DNA of 64,000 nucleotides from Methylotenera versatilis 301 (GTDB lineage Bacteria > Pseudomonadota > Gammaproteobacteria > Burkholderiales > Methylophilaceae), in contig NC_014207.1 of assembly GCF_000093025.1 (NCBI RefSeq), positions 1,426,001-1,490,000 on the forward strand, read 5' to 3'. The position numbers were made by a program, and so were the translations under genes. Of this stretch, positions 54,837-64,000 are shown in pieces. Under the pieces are notes generated by a model, which saw only the letters and a list, made by a program, of their open reading frames with translations, had not been told where the DNA came from and did not search any database. Numbering within the stretch: the first letter of the stretch is position 1; the number at the start of each line of letters is the position of its first letter.

Positions 54837-56300
54837 TTAGTATTTAACAACCGCCTTATAGCTTAATGTCGTATTGCTTTCAGCTGGCACTTCCACTTTC
54901 CAAACGGCTAAATGGCTATTCACCTTTTTGTGAGGCTGACTTTCTGAAGTAATAGTCCAATCGCCAGAAATAGGCTCTTGTACGACAACTGTCATTTTTT
55001 CTTTCTTGGCATTTTTTAAGACAATTTCATACGCACTTTCATATGCATTGTGACCTTTTTGTGGGTTAGGCAGCACTTTAAAATTGGTTTGTTTTTTATC
55101 GGCAGTCACATCGAAAGATTCACCTAATTTCAAACGAACTACTTCATTTTTAGGTGTGTGGTCGATATTGTCTTCCCCCACGAATTGCGCATTTCCTGCG
55201 TTGTCTTTTTTATAAACGCGCAACACGCCTTTAGGTAGTGGCATGCCTAATTTTGATGCTTCTTTATTGTCAAATTCTATGAATACACCGACTTTCATTT
55301 TAGTGCCAATTTCGCCATAGCTACTTTGATAGTAGTAATCAGCCCCTCGTAAGACCAATTCTTTGCGTGCAGGTACATTTGACGCAGAGAGTAGGGCAAC
55401 TTGCTTGGTTTGATTCTCAGCAATAGTAGTTGGGCGATCCAATGTATAGAGATGGTATTCGAGTAAGGACTCTTCAGCCATCGGTGCGGCAGCTTCTGCC
55501 ATCATTACATCGCCACGCATTGCTTTTGCCATGGGAAATATTTGCGAAGCTTGAACGCGATTCACATCTCCAGCAACCAATTGCAATTTAGCATTTTTGT
55601 AGCTTGCGCCACTTGTATTGGTGAGCGTTACCCAGCCAGACAAATCAAGACTGTCTTCTTTTGGGCTTAACTCGGCAACATAATCGGCCTTCCAGCCAAG
55701 TCCGCCAGTTAAATAGCTTAACTCAACTGTTTGGTCAGTCGTACCTTTGTTATTGATTTGCGTGACTAGTGTTGGCCTATCACGTAGGTTCTCTGGTACA
55801 TCGTCATAAACAATTCTGCCCGGAATACCTGTTTCGATGCGATTGCCAATTTGGAGCACTATGCCATTATTAGCTGAAAGTACTGTGGCTTTCTCTGTAG
55901 TTTCTGCGCCAGTTGTTGGGTGAGTTTTCACAATACTCACAGACTTACCTACGTATTTCTCAAGTAGTTTTTGTGGCGTCAATAAATCAAAATCAAAGTT
56001 TTGCTCAAGTAAAGTCAGGCTGCCGGGTGCGTTGATGCTGCGTAGTAGTGCTGTTTCTGGACGAATTTGCGCACTCACATCCCGCAACGCTAGGGCATTT
56101 AAGCCAGTTTTAAGCTTCACATGCCGTGTATCTTTGACTAAGGCTAAATCACCGTTGTAGATGGTGACGGCTACATTTTGCTGGTCGTTTAATGTGCTAC
56201 GCGTTTCATCCAAATCCATCGCAAATGCTCCTGTATAAATTGTAGAAAGTGTAGCGAGCAAGATGAGTTTGCGCTTCATTGGCTGGCGTTTAAGTGACAT
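54837..56300 (-). CDS. DUF4139-domain secreted protein
   Basis: A 487-residue protein with a signal peptide (to GAFA) and a C-terminal DUF4139 region, seen in VELSYLTGGLGWKADYVAELSPKEDSLDLSGWVTLTNTSGASYKNAKLQLVAGDVNRV and in the end GDWTITSESQPHKKVNSHLAVWKVEVPAESNTTLSYKAVVKY. It probably folds into beta-rich domains in the periplasm or at the surface. Function is unknown. The ATG at 56300 has a GGAG site 7 bases upstream; a TTG two codons earlier is less likely. It is a single gene between the RsmI-like gene and maf. Confidence 0.75.
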   Translation of the reverse strand: MSLKRQPMKRKLILLATLSTIYTGAFAMDLDETRSTLNDQQNVAVTIYNGDLALVKDTRHVKLKTGLNALALRDVSAQIRPETALLRSINAPGSLTLLEQNFDFDLLTPQKLLEKYVGKSVSIVKTHPTTGAETTEKATVLSANNGIVLQIGNRIETGIPGRIVYDDVPENLRDRPTLVTQINNKGTTDQTVELSYLTGGLGWKADYVAELSPKEDSLDLSGWVTLTNTSGASYKNAKLQLVAGDVNRVQASQIFPMAKAMRGDVMMAEAAAPMAEESLLEYHLYTLDRPTTIAENQTKQVALLSASNVPARKELVLRGADYYYQSSYGEIGTKMKVGVFIEFDNKEASKLGMPLPKGVLRVYKKDNAGNAQFVGEDNIDHTPKNEVVRLKLGESFDVTADKKQTNFKVLPNPQKGHNAYESAYEIVLKNAKKEKMTVVVQEPISGDWTITSESQPHKKVNSHLAVWKVEVPAESNTTLSYKAVVKY

Positions 56301-56409
56301 ATTCAATCTCCAAAATTAGTTAAATGATGAGCGTGTGAGCATTAAACTCAGCACGCTATGATTCATTAAACGTGGCAAGCAGCAAAAGGGGTTAAATTTT
56401 TTAAGTTTT

Positions 56410-57003
56410 TTATAAAACTGATATATTTTCGTTCTCTAGCATATTAATAAGCTTGATAAGTGGCAGTCCAATTAAGGCATTTGGATCTTCACCTATCATG
56501 CGTTCCATAAGTGCAATGCCTAGACCTTCTGATTTTGCACTGCCAGCGCATTGATAGGGTTGCTCTTTATTTAAATAGTTTTCTATTTGTTCGTCACTTA
56601 GTTGCCTAAAACGTACTATATACGGCACAACTTCGGCCTGCATATTGCCTGTAGCAGCGTTATATAAGCATAGTGCACTGTGGAATGTGACTTCGCGCCC
56701 ACGCATGGATTGTAACTGCTTAGTGGCATTCGCATGATTGAGAGGCTTACCGAGCTGCTCTCCATCCAATGTGGCAACTTGATCGCAACCTATGACTAAT
56801 GCGTGCGGATACTCAGTTCCAATTTTTCTAGCCTTATCTTGCGCTAGTCTTAAAGCCGTCTCATGTGGCTTTTCGTTTTCAAATGGAGTTTCGTCTACGC
56901 GCGGAGAAATGCTGCTAAATGGAATTTGTAGTTTTTGCAGAAGCTCTCGCCTGAATTCCGAAGATGAAGCTAATATCAGCGTTTGTTTCATAGTTTTTTT
57001 CAT
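56410..57003 (-). CDS. Maf/YceF-family nucleotide pyrophosphatase
   Basis: A 197-residue Maf protein. [30 protein letters not shown] is the N-terminal signature, [20 protein letters not shown] the central one with catalytic Asp, and [33 protein letters not shown] the C-terminal one. The last pattern fits the YceF subgroup (7-methyl-GTP pyrophosphatase) better than YhdE. An ATG four codons downstream is an alternative start. In many relatives this gene lies beside yceD-rpmF; here it is about 3.6 kb away and on the opposite strand. Confidence 0.85.
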   Translation of the reverse strand: MKKTMKQTLILASSSEFRRELLQKLQIPFSSISPRVDETPFENEKPHETALRLAQDKARKIGTEYPHALVIGCDQVATLDGEQLGKPLNHANATKQLQSMRGREVTFHSALCLYNAATGNMQAEVVPYIVRFRQLSDEQIENYLNKEQPYQCAGSAKSEGLGIALMERMIGEDPNALIGLPLIKLINMLENENISVL

Positions 57004-57072
57004 GGCTTATCTGTGTTTGATTGGAATTGATCTGTGTTTTATTGATGATTGATTATATATAACCAGATAAAT

Positions 57073-57103
57073 AAAAAGCCGACAGGGTTATTCTGTCGGC
57101 TTT
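57073..57103 (-). terminator. intrinsic terminator after the pyruvate carboxylase B gene
   Basis: An 11-bp stem AAAGCCGACAG (57075-57085) with CTGTCGGCTTT (57093-57103). Read on the minus strand, the stem is followed by a T-rich tail (TTTAT). It lies 21 bases after the oadA-like stop. Confidence 0.88.
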
Positions 57104-57123
57104 AAGATTAAATTTTATAGCAT

Positions 57124-58980
57124 TTACTCAGGTTGAATTTCAAGCAATGACTCATCTGGAGTCACAGAGTCACCCTTAACCACATGCACTGCAACTACTA
57201 CGCCAGTTGCTGCAGCTTGGATTTCATTCTCCATTTTCATTGCTTCAATCACTAATACGCCATCGCCGGCTGTGACTTTATCACCTGCTTTTACTTTAAC
57301 AGCAACTACCGTGCCTGGCATTGATGTGGTGACATGACCCGCGTGTGAAGGGCGTGGGCGGCCACTTTTAGCCGTACCTGAAGCCGCTTTTTTCTTGCCA
57401 CCGCCATTGTTACTGCCGCCTGAAACCTCGATTTCACTCAAAGTTTCAACGATAACCTCTTCGGCAATGCCATCGATAGAAACATAGAATGGACGCTTCT
57501 CTTCACCCGCATGACCACTGCCAGTGAGGTTGATGTGGAAGGTTTCACCGTGTAATGTGACTTTAAATTCACTTGGGGCAAAGCGTGATGCAGAGGCGTT
57601 TACCGCCGCTTTATCAAGCAATGGCTCAGGCTGTAGTGAACCCGCAATGCGCTCTTGCAAGAAAGTTTTACCAATGTCTGGGAACATTGCGAATGTCAGT
57701 ACGTCTTCTTCAGATTGAGCAAAACGCTCAGATTCACTGGTGAGCTTTGCCATTTCAGGTGTTAATAAATCAGCAGGTCTGCAGGTAATTGGTTCTGCGT
57801 CGCCGATTGCTAGTTTTTTGACTTCTGCATTCACCGCACTTGGCGCTTTACCGTACTGACCTAAGAAGTAGTTTTTAACTTCATTGGTAATAGATTTGTA
57901 ACGTTGACCTGTCATCACATTAAGTACCGCTTGTGTACCAACAATTTGTGAAGTTGGCGTTACTAATGGAATGTAGCCAAGGTCTTTGCGTACTAGAGGA
58001 ATTTCAGCCAGCACAGCATCCATGCGGTCTAGCGCACCTTGCTCTTTTAATTGATTGCTCAGGTTTGAAATCATGCCGCCTGGCACTTGATTCAATAGTA
58101 CGCGAGTGTCAACACCTGAGAATTCGCTTTCAAACTGCCAGTATTTTTTACGCACTTCACGGAAATAGGCTGTGACTTCTTGCACTGCGGCAATGTCCAA
58201 TCCTGTATCAAACTCGGTACCTTGCAGCGCAGCAATCATGCTTTCAGTTGTTGGGTGACTTGCACCCTCTGAGAATGCTGCACTACAGGTATCAATCATG
58301 ACGGCGCCATTTTCAAGTGCACGCAGCAAGTTCATACTAGCTAAGCCGCTTGTTGAATGGCTGTGGATGTGAATAGGCAAGTTTACGTTTGCACGCAAAG
58401 CTTTAACTAAATCAACAGTAGCTTGTGGTGTAAGTAGACCAGCCATATCTTTAATGGCAATGGTATCTGAGCCCATCGCTTCAAGCTCTTGGGCAATGCC
58501 GACAAAATGCGCTACATCATGCACAGGGCTTGTTGTATAGCTAATGGTACCTTCAGCATGCTTGCCTGCTTTTTTTACAGCTTGAATAGAAACTTCTAGA
58601 TTGCGTGTGTCGTTGAGTGCATCAAAAACACGGAACACGTCAACACCGTTATCAGCAGATTTCTGCACGAAAGCCTGTACTACATCATCAGAATAATGGC
58701 GATAACCAAGCAAATTCTGACCGCGTAAAAGCATTTGAATACGTGAGTTTGGCAGTGCTTTACGTAATTTTTGTAAACGTTCCCAAGGATCTTCTTTTAA
58801 ATAGCGCACACAGGCATCAAAAGTAGCGCCGCCCCAAGCTTCAAGCGACCAAAAGCCAATCGCATCTAACTTACTGCAAATAGGCAACATATCTTCGGTG
58901 CGCATGCGCGTTGCAATGTGGCATTGATGCCCATCGCGTAAAACAAGCTCGGTGACGTGTACTTTTGGTGTTTGGCTCAT
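57124..58980 (-). CDS. pyruvate carboxylase subunit B (OadA-like, biotin-containing)
   Basis: This 618-residue protein has a carboxyltransferase barrel (VTELVLRDGHQCHIATRMRTEDMLPICSKLDAIGFWSLEAWGGATFDACVRYL), a PYC/OADA domain and a C-terminal biotinyl domain with the lysine in VIEAMKMENEIQ. A Gly/Lys/Ser-rich linker (about 515-545) precedes the biotinyl part. With the biotin carboxylase encoded upstream it carboxylates pyruvate to oxaloacetate. The same protein class serves sodium-pumping oxaloacetate decarboxylase, but no membrane beta or gamma subunit is present, so pyruvate carboxylase is favoured. Confidence 0.87.
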   Translation of the reverse strand: MSQTPKVHVTELVLRDGHQCHIATRMRTEDMLPICSKLDAIGFWSLEAWGGATFDACVRYLKEDPWERLQKLRKALPNSRIQMLLRGQNLLGYRHYSDDVVQAFVQKSADNGVDVFRVFDALNDTRNLEVSIQAVKKAGKHAEGTISYTTSPVHDVAHFVGIAQELEAMGSDTIAIKDMAGLLTPQATVDLVKALRANVNLPIHIHSHSTSGLASMNLLRALENGAVMIDTCSAAFSEGASHPTTESMIAALQGTEFDTGLDIAAVQEVTAYFREVRKKYWQFESEFSGVDTRVLLNQVPGGMISNLSNQLKEQGALDRMDAVLAEIPLVRKDLGYIPLVTPTSQIVGTQAVLNVMTGQRYKSITNEVKNYFLGQYGKAPSAVNAEVKKLAIGDAEPITCRPADLLTPEMAKLTSESERFAQSEEDVLTFAMFPDIGKTFLQERIAGSLQPEPLLDKAAVNASASRFAPSEFKVTLHGETFHINLTGSGHAGEEKRPFYVSIDGIAEEVIVETLSEIEVSGGSNNGGGKKKAASGTAKSGRPRPSHAGHVTTSMPGTVVAVKVKAGDKVTAGDGVLVIEAMKMENEIQAAATGVVVAVHVVKGDSVTPDESLLEIQPE

Positions 58981-59066
58981 ATTTAACTCTTTACTTTAAT
59001 TATTACGTTTAACTATATGTTTTATATTTATTAATTATCTGTTGATGTCGGGCTTTAATCTAGCAA

Positions 59067-59083
59067 GTCGGGTAAACCCCGAC
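59067..59083. repeat. short GC-rich hairpin between the pyruvate carboxylase genes
   Basis: GTCGGG, loop TAAAC, CCCGAC. It lies 10 bases after the stop of the biotin carboxylase gene on the minus strand, without a U-run. It may reduce read-through into the subunit B gene or adjust the ratio of the subunits. Confidence 0.5.
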
Positions 59084-59092
59084 CTATATAAC

Positions 59093-60511
59093 TTAAATGC
59101 CTTCATGTGCAGCTATGGCGGCTGAAATTGCTGCAGCAATCATCTCTGGCGGAATTTCATTTGCATAATTGGTGAGTTCAGGATGTGACTCAACAAAGCT
59201 GGTATTAAAGTTAGCATCTCTAAAATCTTGATGTTTTAAAATCTCTTGATAATATGGAATGGTGGTTTTTACACCATAAATCAACATGTCATCCAGCGCG
59301 CGGCGACCGCGCTCAATAACGCTCTCCCAGTCTAGCGCCCAAACAGTCAGTTTGGCGCACATGGAGTCATAATAGGGCGGAATAACATAACCACTATAAA
59401 TCGCAGCATCCATACGCACACCAGGCCCACCTGGGGCATAATATCGCGTAATTTTGCCAAAGCTAGGCAGGAAGTCATTTTTCGGGTCTTCCGCATTGAT
59501 ACGAAACTCCATCGCGTAGCCACGGAACTGTACTTCTTTTTGTTCATATTGCAAGGGCAAACCAAAAGCAACACGAATCTGTTCTTGTACAATATCAATA
59601 CCAGTAATGGTTTCAGTCACCGTATGCTCAACTTGCAGGCGTGTGTTCATTTCCATGAAGTAGAACGTATTGTCTGAGTCTAATAAAAACTCTACAGTGC
59701 CTGCATTTTCATAACCAACAGCTTTAGCCGCTTTCACCGCTAGGCCGCCAATATAGTCGCGTTGCGCTTGAGTAAGTTGTGGAGAAGGTGCAATTTCAAT
59801 TAGTTTTTGATTGCGGCGTTGAATCGAACAGTCGCGCTCGAACAAATGAATCACATTGCCCTGCGAGTCAGCAAGAATTTGTACTTCAATATGGCGTGGT
59901 GAAACAACACATTTTTCTAAGAATACTTCAGGCTTACCAAAGGCTTTACTTGCCTCTGAAATCACGCGGTCATAATTACCTAATAATTCTTTTTCACTAT
60001 CACAACGACGAATACCGCGACCGCCGCCGCCATTAGTAGCTTTCAACATCACTGGATAGCCAATTTTTGCTGCTAAAGCTATCGCTTCATTTAAGTCTTC
60101 TAAATTGCCATCACTGCCTGGAGTACATGGAATGCCAGCACTTGTCATGGCATTTCTGGCTTGAATCTTATCGCCCATTTGACGAATTACTGCGGCATTT
60201 GGCCCGATAAATTTAATGCCGCGACGTGCGCATATCTCTGCTAACTCAGGATTTTCAGACAAAAAGCCATAGCCAGGATGCAACGCGTCACAGCCAGAAG
60301 CGACTGCAAGATTAACAATATTGTGAGCATTTAAGTAGCCTGCAACTGGGTCTGCGCCTATGTTGTAAGCTTCATCCGCTTTTTTCACATGCAAAGCTTG
60401 GCGATCTGCATCCGCATAAATCGCGACAGACTTAATGCCCATTTCTGAGCAAGCGCGTACAATACGTACTGCGATTTCACCACGGTTAGCTACAAGAATT
60501 TTTTTGAACAC
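59093..60511 (-). CDS. pyruvate carboxylase subunit A (biotin carboxylase)
   Basis: A 472-residue biotin carboxylase. FKKILVANRGEIAVRIVRACSEMGIKSVAIYADAD starts it, KATNGGGGRGIR is the glycine-rich ATP loop, and FYFMEMNTRLQVEHTVTE holds the catalytic Glu and Arg. The GTG at 60511 has an AAGGG site and gives the family N-terminus, so the 15 codons upstream are excluded. AccC is a close relative, but the neighbouring carboxyltransferase-biotinyl gene points to pyruvate carboxylase, which would replenish oxaloacetate from pyruvate. Confidence 0.87.
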   Translation of the reverse strand: MFKKILVANRGEIAVRIVRACSEMGIKSVAIYADADRQALHVKKADEAYNIGADPVAGYLNAHNIVNLAVASGCDALHPGYGFLSENPELAEICARRGIKFIGPNAAVIRQMGDKIQARNAMTSAGIPCTPGSDGNLEDLNEAIALAAKIGYPVMLKATNGGGGRGIRRCDSEKELLGNYDRVISEASKAFGKPEVFLEKCVVSPRHIEVQILADSQGNVIHLFERDCSIQRRNQKLIEIAPSPQLTQAQRDYIGGLAVKAAKAVGYENAGTVEFLLDSDNTFYFMEMNTRLQVEHTVTETITGIDIVQEQIRVAFGLPLQYEQKEVQFRGYAMEFRINAEDPKNDFLPSFGKITRYYAPGGPGVRMDAAIYSGYVIPPYYDSMCAKLTVWALDWESVIERGRRALDDMLIYGVKTTIPYYQEILKHQDFRDANFNTSFVESHPELTNYANEIPPEMIAAAISAAIAAHEGI

Positions 60512-60605
60512 GTTACAGCCCTTAAATTTGATACTCAAACCCAGCAATTGTAACATGTGTATCGCTATAGCTAAATCCCCAACACTAAATTTTGAGCACT
60601 AAAAA

Positions 60606-61133
60606 ATGAGTCACAACACATTATTAATAGACAACATTGCTTTTTCTAAAAAAAATGAACGTATAGAAGGTGAGCTATCTCTTCAAGACTGCCCTAGGTT
60701 AGAAGAGTTAATGCAATCTTCTAATTTAACAAATCCGACAAAAATAAACCACGCAAGCTTGATTAGTTATGTTTTGCAAGGTAAAACTGATGCGGCTGGG
60801 CAACACATTTTACAATTGACGATAGTATCCAGTATTACCACTGCATGTCAGCGTTGCTTGAATGCTATGCCACTTAATATCAATTTAAATTTCAACTATT
60901 TAATTGGCGAAGTAAGTGATACTGATGTGGAAGCGGTTGATGTTGATAATAGTGATGATTACGACCTGCAGCAGGCGAATAAAACGATGGATTTAATCGC
61001 GTTAATTGAAGATGAAATCATCATGGCCATGCCAATTGCGCCTATGCATGAAGAGGGTTGTACGGAGCTAACAACGCAAAGTGGCGAGAAGCCAAATCCG
61101 TTTGCGGTGCTTAAGGGGTTAATTAAGTCTTAA
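60606..61133 (+). CDS. yceD: YceD-like DUF177 protein
   Basis: A 175-residue protein of the DUF177/YceD family. The conserved CQRCLNAMPLNINLNFNYLI and DLIALIEDEIIMAMPIAPMHEEGC are visible. Homologs lie just upstream of rpmF in most bacteria and have been linked to 23S rRNA accumulation. It is divergent from the biotin carboxylase gene and begins the yceD-rpmF-plsX-fabH-fabD string, with 153 bases between it and rpmF. Confidence 0.88.
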   Translation: MSHNTLLIDNIAFSKKNERIEGELSLQDCPRLEELMQSSNLTNPTKINHASLISYVLQGKTDAAGQHILQLTIVSSITTACQRCLNAMPLNINLNFNYLIGEVSDTDVEAVDVDNSDDYDLQQANKTMDLIALIEDEIIMAMPIAPMHEEGCTELTTQSGEKPNPFAVLKGLIKS

Positions 61134-61286
61134 AGCGTATTAAAAGCTGACAAAAGCTAGGTTTTATATTATAGTAGCGGGCTTGAAGTTTTACGTAATC
61201 TTAAATTAGCGATGCAAAGTAATTATTTGTGCATCAGTTTGTATGTAATTGAGATGATGTTTTAATCATTTTATTGGAGTTTTATT

Positions 61287-61466
61287 ATGGCAGTTCAGCA
61301 AAACAAAAAGTCACCATCTAAACGTGGTATGCACCGTTCACATGACTTTTTAACCAACCCAGCTTTAGCAGTGGAGCCTACAACAGGTGAAGCTCATTTA
61401 CGTCATCACATTAGCCCAAACGGCTACTATCGTGGTCGTAAAGTTATGCCATCAAAAGGCGAGTAA
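61287..61466 (+). CDS. rpmF: 50S ribosomal protein L32
   Basis: A 59-residue protein: [20 protein letters not shown] is followed by [39 protein letters not shown], the L32 pattern of the type without zinc-binding cysteines. A TTGGAG site lies 9 bases upstream of the ATG. Its position between yceD and plsX is conserved. Confidence 0.95.
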   Translation: MAVQQNKKSPSKRGMHRSHDFLTNPALAVEPTTGEAHLRHHISPNGYYRGRKVMPSKGE

Positions 61467-61573
61467 TTACACTATTTAATTTCTTTTATGTCTAATTAAA
61501 TTCAATCGATTCGATTAAGTTTACTAGATTAAATATAAAGATAAATTTGTTAAATAGTGCATTGATATCATTG

Positions 61574-61599
61574 ACGCCGCTCCAGCACTGGTGCGGCGT
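61574..61599 (+). terminator. hairpin between rpmF and plsX
   Basis: ACGCCGC (61574-61580) pairs with GCGGCGT (61593-61599), with an inner CCAG/CTGG stem. It has no U-run, so termination would be weak; an mRNA-processing or stabilising role is equally possible. Confidence 0.4.
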
Positions 61600-61673
61600 T
61601 GGTGTATGCGTGTCGCAAATGAATTTTGAATTCAATAGATACGCATTTAGCCCCTTTAAAACCGAGTAAAGCT

Positions 61674-62729
61674 ATGGATATAACTGTCGCAATTGACGCA
61701 ATGGGTGGTGATCACGGCCCGCATGTAACAATTCCTGCTGCGCTTAAAGCGCTTAAAGATGATGATCAGCTTAATATCGTATTGGTTGGCTTAAGCGATG
61801 CTATTGAAGCTGAGTTGAAAGCGCGAAAAGCAACAACAAGCCCACGTTTACGCATTCATCATGCTACCGAAGTCGTTACCATGGATGAGCAGCCTCAGAG
61901 CGCGTTAAAAAATAAAAAAGACTCATCCATGCGCGTTGCCATTAACTTGGTTAAAAGCGGTGAAGCATCAGCTTGTGTTAGTGCCGGTAATACTGGCGCC
62001 TTAATGGCAACAGCACGATTTGTGCTAAAAACTTTGCCAGGGATTGATAGACCAGCTATCGCAGGCATATTTCCTAGTCAAAAAGGTAAAACCTATATAC
62101 TGGATTTAGGCGCAAACGCTGATTGCACGCCTGAACAATTACTGCAATTTGCTGTCATGGGAAGTATGTTGGTTTCTTGTGTAGAGCATAAAGAAAAGCC
62201 AGCTGTAGGTTTGCTCAACATTGGCTCAGAAGACATTAAAGGTAATGAAGTTGTTAAGCAAACGGGTGAGTTATTGCGCAAAAGCCACCTTAATTTTTAC
62301 GGTAACGTAGAAGGCAATGATATTTTTAAAGGTACGACCGATGTCGTTGTTTGTGACGGCTTTGTTGGCAATATCACGTTAAAAGCCTCTGAAGGCTTGG
62401 CTCAAATGATGGGACGTTTTCTTGCTCAGGAATTTAAACGTAACTGGCTGACTAAATTAATGGGCATGGTTGCAATGCCAGTATTAAAAGCTTTTAAAAG
62501 CCGCATGGATCCGCGTAATTATAATGGCGCGAGTTTTTTAGGTTTACGTGGTATTGTGGTGAAAAGCCATGGTGGGGCAGACAGTATTGCATTTTTAAAT
62601 GCCATTCATACTGCCGTTGAAGAATCTCGCAGTGGTGTTCTAAAGCGCATTACTGAACAATTAGAAATTGAGCATATACAATCACAACAGATTGCTTTTG
62701 CTAACACAAATAGCTCGGACAACGAATGA
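61674..62729 (+). CDS. plsX: phosphate acyltransferase PlsX
   Basis: A 351-residue enzyme that makes acyl-phosphate for phospholipid synthesis. [27 protein letters not shown] starts it, and [31 protein letters not shown] and [22 protein letters not shown] are diagnostic. The frame opens at a TTG 16 codons upstream, but the family N-terminus begins at this ATG. Its stop overlaps the fabH start by 4 bases. Confidence 0.95.
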   Translation: MDITVAIDAMGGDHGPHVTIPAALKALKDDDQLNIVLVGLSDAIEAELKARKATTSPRLRIHHATEVVTMDEQPQSALKNKKDSSMRVAINLVKSGEASACVSAGNTGALMATARFVLKTLPGIDRPAIAGIFPSQKGKTYILDLGANADCTPEQLLQFAVMGSMLVSCVEHKEKPAVGLLNIGSEDIKGNEVVKQTGELLRKSHLNFYGNVEGNDIFKGTTDVVVCDGFVGNITLKASEGLAQMMGRFLAQEFKRNWLTKLMGMVAMPVLKAFKSRMDPRNYNGASFLGLRGIVVKSHGGADSIAFLNAIHTAVEESRSGVLKRITEQLEIEHIQSQQIAFANTNSSDNE

Positions 62730-63676
62730 CGAATTCCAGAATTGCAGGCACAGGGAGCTATCTCCCTAAAAAAATACTCACCAATGCTGACTTGGAAAGC
62801 ATGGTTGATACCACGGATGAGTGGATTTTTTCACGTACAGGTATTCGTGAGCGCCATATTGTTGCTGATGATGAATTCACTAGCGATTTAGCCTTGCATG
62901 CTTCACGTAATGCCATTGAGGCTGCAGGTATTCAAGCTGGCGATATCGATTTGATTATCGTCGCTACCACAACCCCAGATAAGATTTTCCCGAGCACTGC
63001 CGTAATTTTGCAAAATAAACTGGGTATTGCCGGCTGTCCTGCATTTGATATTCAAGCTGTTTGCAGTGGTTTTGTTTACGCAATCGCTACAGCCGATAAT
63101 TTTATAAAGTCTGGCGCAGCTAAATGCGCTTTAGTCATCGGTGCTGAAGCATTCTCACGAATTGTTGATTGGACTAATCGCGGCAATTGTATTTTGTGGG
63201 GCGATGGTGCAGGTGCTGTCATTCTACAAGCAAGCGAAGAGCAGGGTATCATTTCTACGCATTTGCACGCTGATGGAAATTATGAAAAAATGTTGCACGT
63301 ACCACGTAGCGAAGATCCCAATGGCCGCGATACCGTTGTGATGGAAGGCAATGGCGTGTTTAAAGTGGCAGTGAATACTTTAGATGCGATTGTGGATGAA
63401 ACGCTAGAAGCCAACGGCATGCAAAAATCCGATATCGATTGGTTAGTGCCGCATCAAGCAAATATTCGTATTTTGCAAGCTACTGCCAAAAAATTGGATA
63501 TGAGCATGGATAATGTAGTGGTCACCGTGGATAAGCATGGGAATACATCGGCTGCGTCTATACCATTAGCGCTAGATACGGCTGTTCGTGATGGTCGCAT
63601 TAAACGTGGTGAAACCATTTTAATGGAAGCATTTGGTGGCGGTTTTACTTGGGGTTCTGCCTTAATTAAGTATTAA
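62726..63676 (+). CDS. fabH: 3-oxoacyl-ACP synthase III
   Basis: A 316-residue condensing enzyme that starts fatty acid synthesis from acetyl-CoA and malonyl-ACP. The catalytic Cys is in [18 protein letters not shown], the His in [20 protein letters not shown] and the Asn in [16 protein letters not shown]. The N-terminus [42 protein letters not shown] is typical. Confidence 0.97.
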   Translation: MTNSRIAGTGSYLPKKILTNADLESMVDTTDEWIFSRTGIRERHIVADDEFTSDLALHASRNAIEAAGIQAGDIDLIIVATTTPDKIFPSTAVILQNKLGIAGCPAFDIQAVCSGFVYAIATADNFIKSGAAKCALVIGAEAFSRIVDWTNRGNCILWGDGAGAVILQASEEQGIISTHLHADGNYEKMLHVPRSEDPNGRDTVVMEGNGVFKVAVNTLDAIVDETLEANGMQKSDIDWLVPHQANIRILQATAKKLDMSMDNVVVTVDKHGNTSAASIPLALDTAVRDGRIKRGETILMEAFGGGFTWGSALIKY

Positions 63677-63753
63677 TCACGCTATAGACATTGTCAGTGC
63701 AGATTACCGGCACATAAAACTATTAGCAATCACATAATTAACAGTAAAAATCT

Positions 63754-64000
63754 ATGAATAAATTTGCATTTCTTTTCCCTGGTCAAGGCTCTCAATCAGT
63801 TGGCATGATGAACGGTTTTGGCGAGTCAGCCATTATCCGCGATACTTTTACCGAAGCCTCTGATGTTTTAGGCCTTGATTTCTGGTCTATGGCTACTGAG
63901 CCTAATGAGGCTATTAACGAAACGACTAACACTCAACCTATTATGCTGATTGCTGGTATTGCTACTTGGCGCGTTTGGCAAGCATCTATTGACAAGCTTC
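63754..64000 (+). CDS. fabD: malonyl-CoA-ACP transacylase, partial (3' end beyond window)
   Basis: The first 82 codons, starting MNKFAFLFPGQGSQSVGMMNGFGE, then DTFTEASDVLGLDFWSMATEPNEAINETTNTQPIMLIAGIATWRVW. FPGQGSQ and TQPIML are FabD signatures; the active-site GHSLGE would lie beyond the edge. It lies 77 bases after fabH. Confidence 0.95.
   Translation, partial: MNKFAFLFPGQGSQSVGMMNGFGESAIIRDTFTEASDVLGLDFWSMATEPNEAINETTNTQPIMLIAGIATWRVWQASIDKL

Noticed and set aside
1-64000. Mobile elements, CRISPR arrays, tRNA or rRNA genes
   Set aside because: I looked for transposase, integrase and Cas-like proteins, regularly spaced repeats, and tRNA-like cloverleaf ends, and found none. The betaine island therefore shows no direct sign of recent transfer in its borders.

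Overview
The window reads as a chromosomal segment of a moderately AT-rich betaproteobacterium. The housekeeping gene order (rpsB-tsf-pyrH-frr-uppS-cdsA-ispC-rseP-bamA-skp-lpxD-fabZ-lpxA-lpxB-rnhB, and yceD-rpmF-plsX-fabH-fabD), a two-subunit pyruvate carboxylase and an MSHA-type pilus locus suggest the Methylophilaceae (Methylotenera-like). That family assignment rests on remembered similarity. No methanol or methylamine dehydrogenase lies in the window to prove it. I see no tRNA, rRNA, IS element, prophage or CRISPR array.

Region 1 (1-5.3 kb): the end of an MSHA-like type IV pilus locus on the minus strand (mshE ATPase with two c-di-GMP-binding-type N-terminal motifs, mshG platform protein, a membrane-anchored protein and two prepilins, the last cut by the window edge), then two small hypothetical genes.

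Region 2 (5.4-33.9 kb): a catabolic island for choline and glycine betaine. betA and betB oxidise choline to betaine. A ProV/ProW/ProX-type ABC importer brings betaine in. gbcAB removes the first methyl group, dgcA/dgcB with their own EtfAB remove the second, and tetrameric sarcosine oxidase (soxBDAG) removes the third, giving glycine and methylene-THF. glyA joins these into serine and sdaA deaminates serine to pyruvate. All genes from soxB to proW lie on one strand with tiny gaps or overlaps, so about 19 kb may be one operon. Two outer-membrane porins, a GbdR-like AraC regulator and a small membrane protein of the UPF0126/glycine-transporter family complete the island. Four promoters in it (soxB, proX, torF-like porin, betB) share a pair of nGTCG-type half-sites exactly 21 bp apart, 25-27 bp upstream of a -10-like hexamer. 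This is the best candidate for an undescribed regulatory system here, probably the operator of the GbdR-like protein.

Region 3 (33.9-39 kb): a strong promoter driving a leader with an intrinsic terminator and a possible competing antiterminator, then a small cupin gene; next, on the minus strand, glnD, map and an HDOD-domain gene.

Region 4 (39-54 kb): the translation, isoprenoid, envelope and lipid A gene string on the plus strand, with a structured rpsB leader and terminators after rpsB and tsf.

Region 5 (54-64 kb): on the minus strand an RsmI-like methyltransferase preceded by a 17-codon upstream ORF, a DUF4139 protein, a Maf protein and both pyruvate carboxylase subunits; on the plus strand yceD, rpmF, plsX, fabH and the start of fabD.
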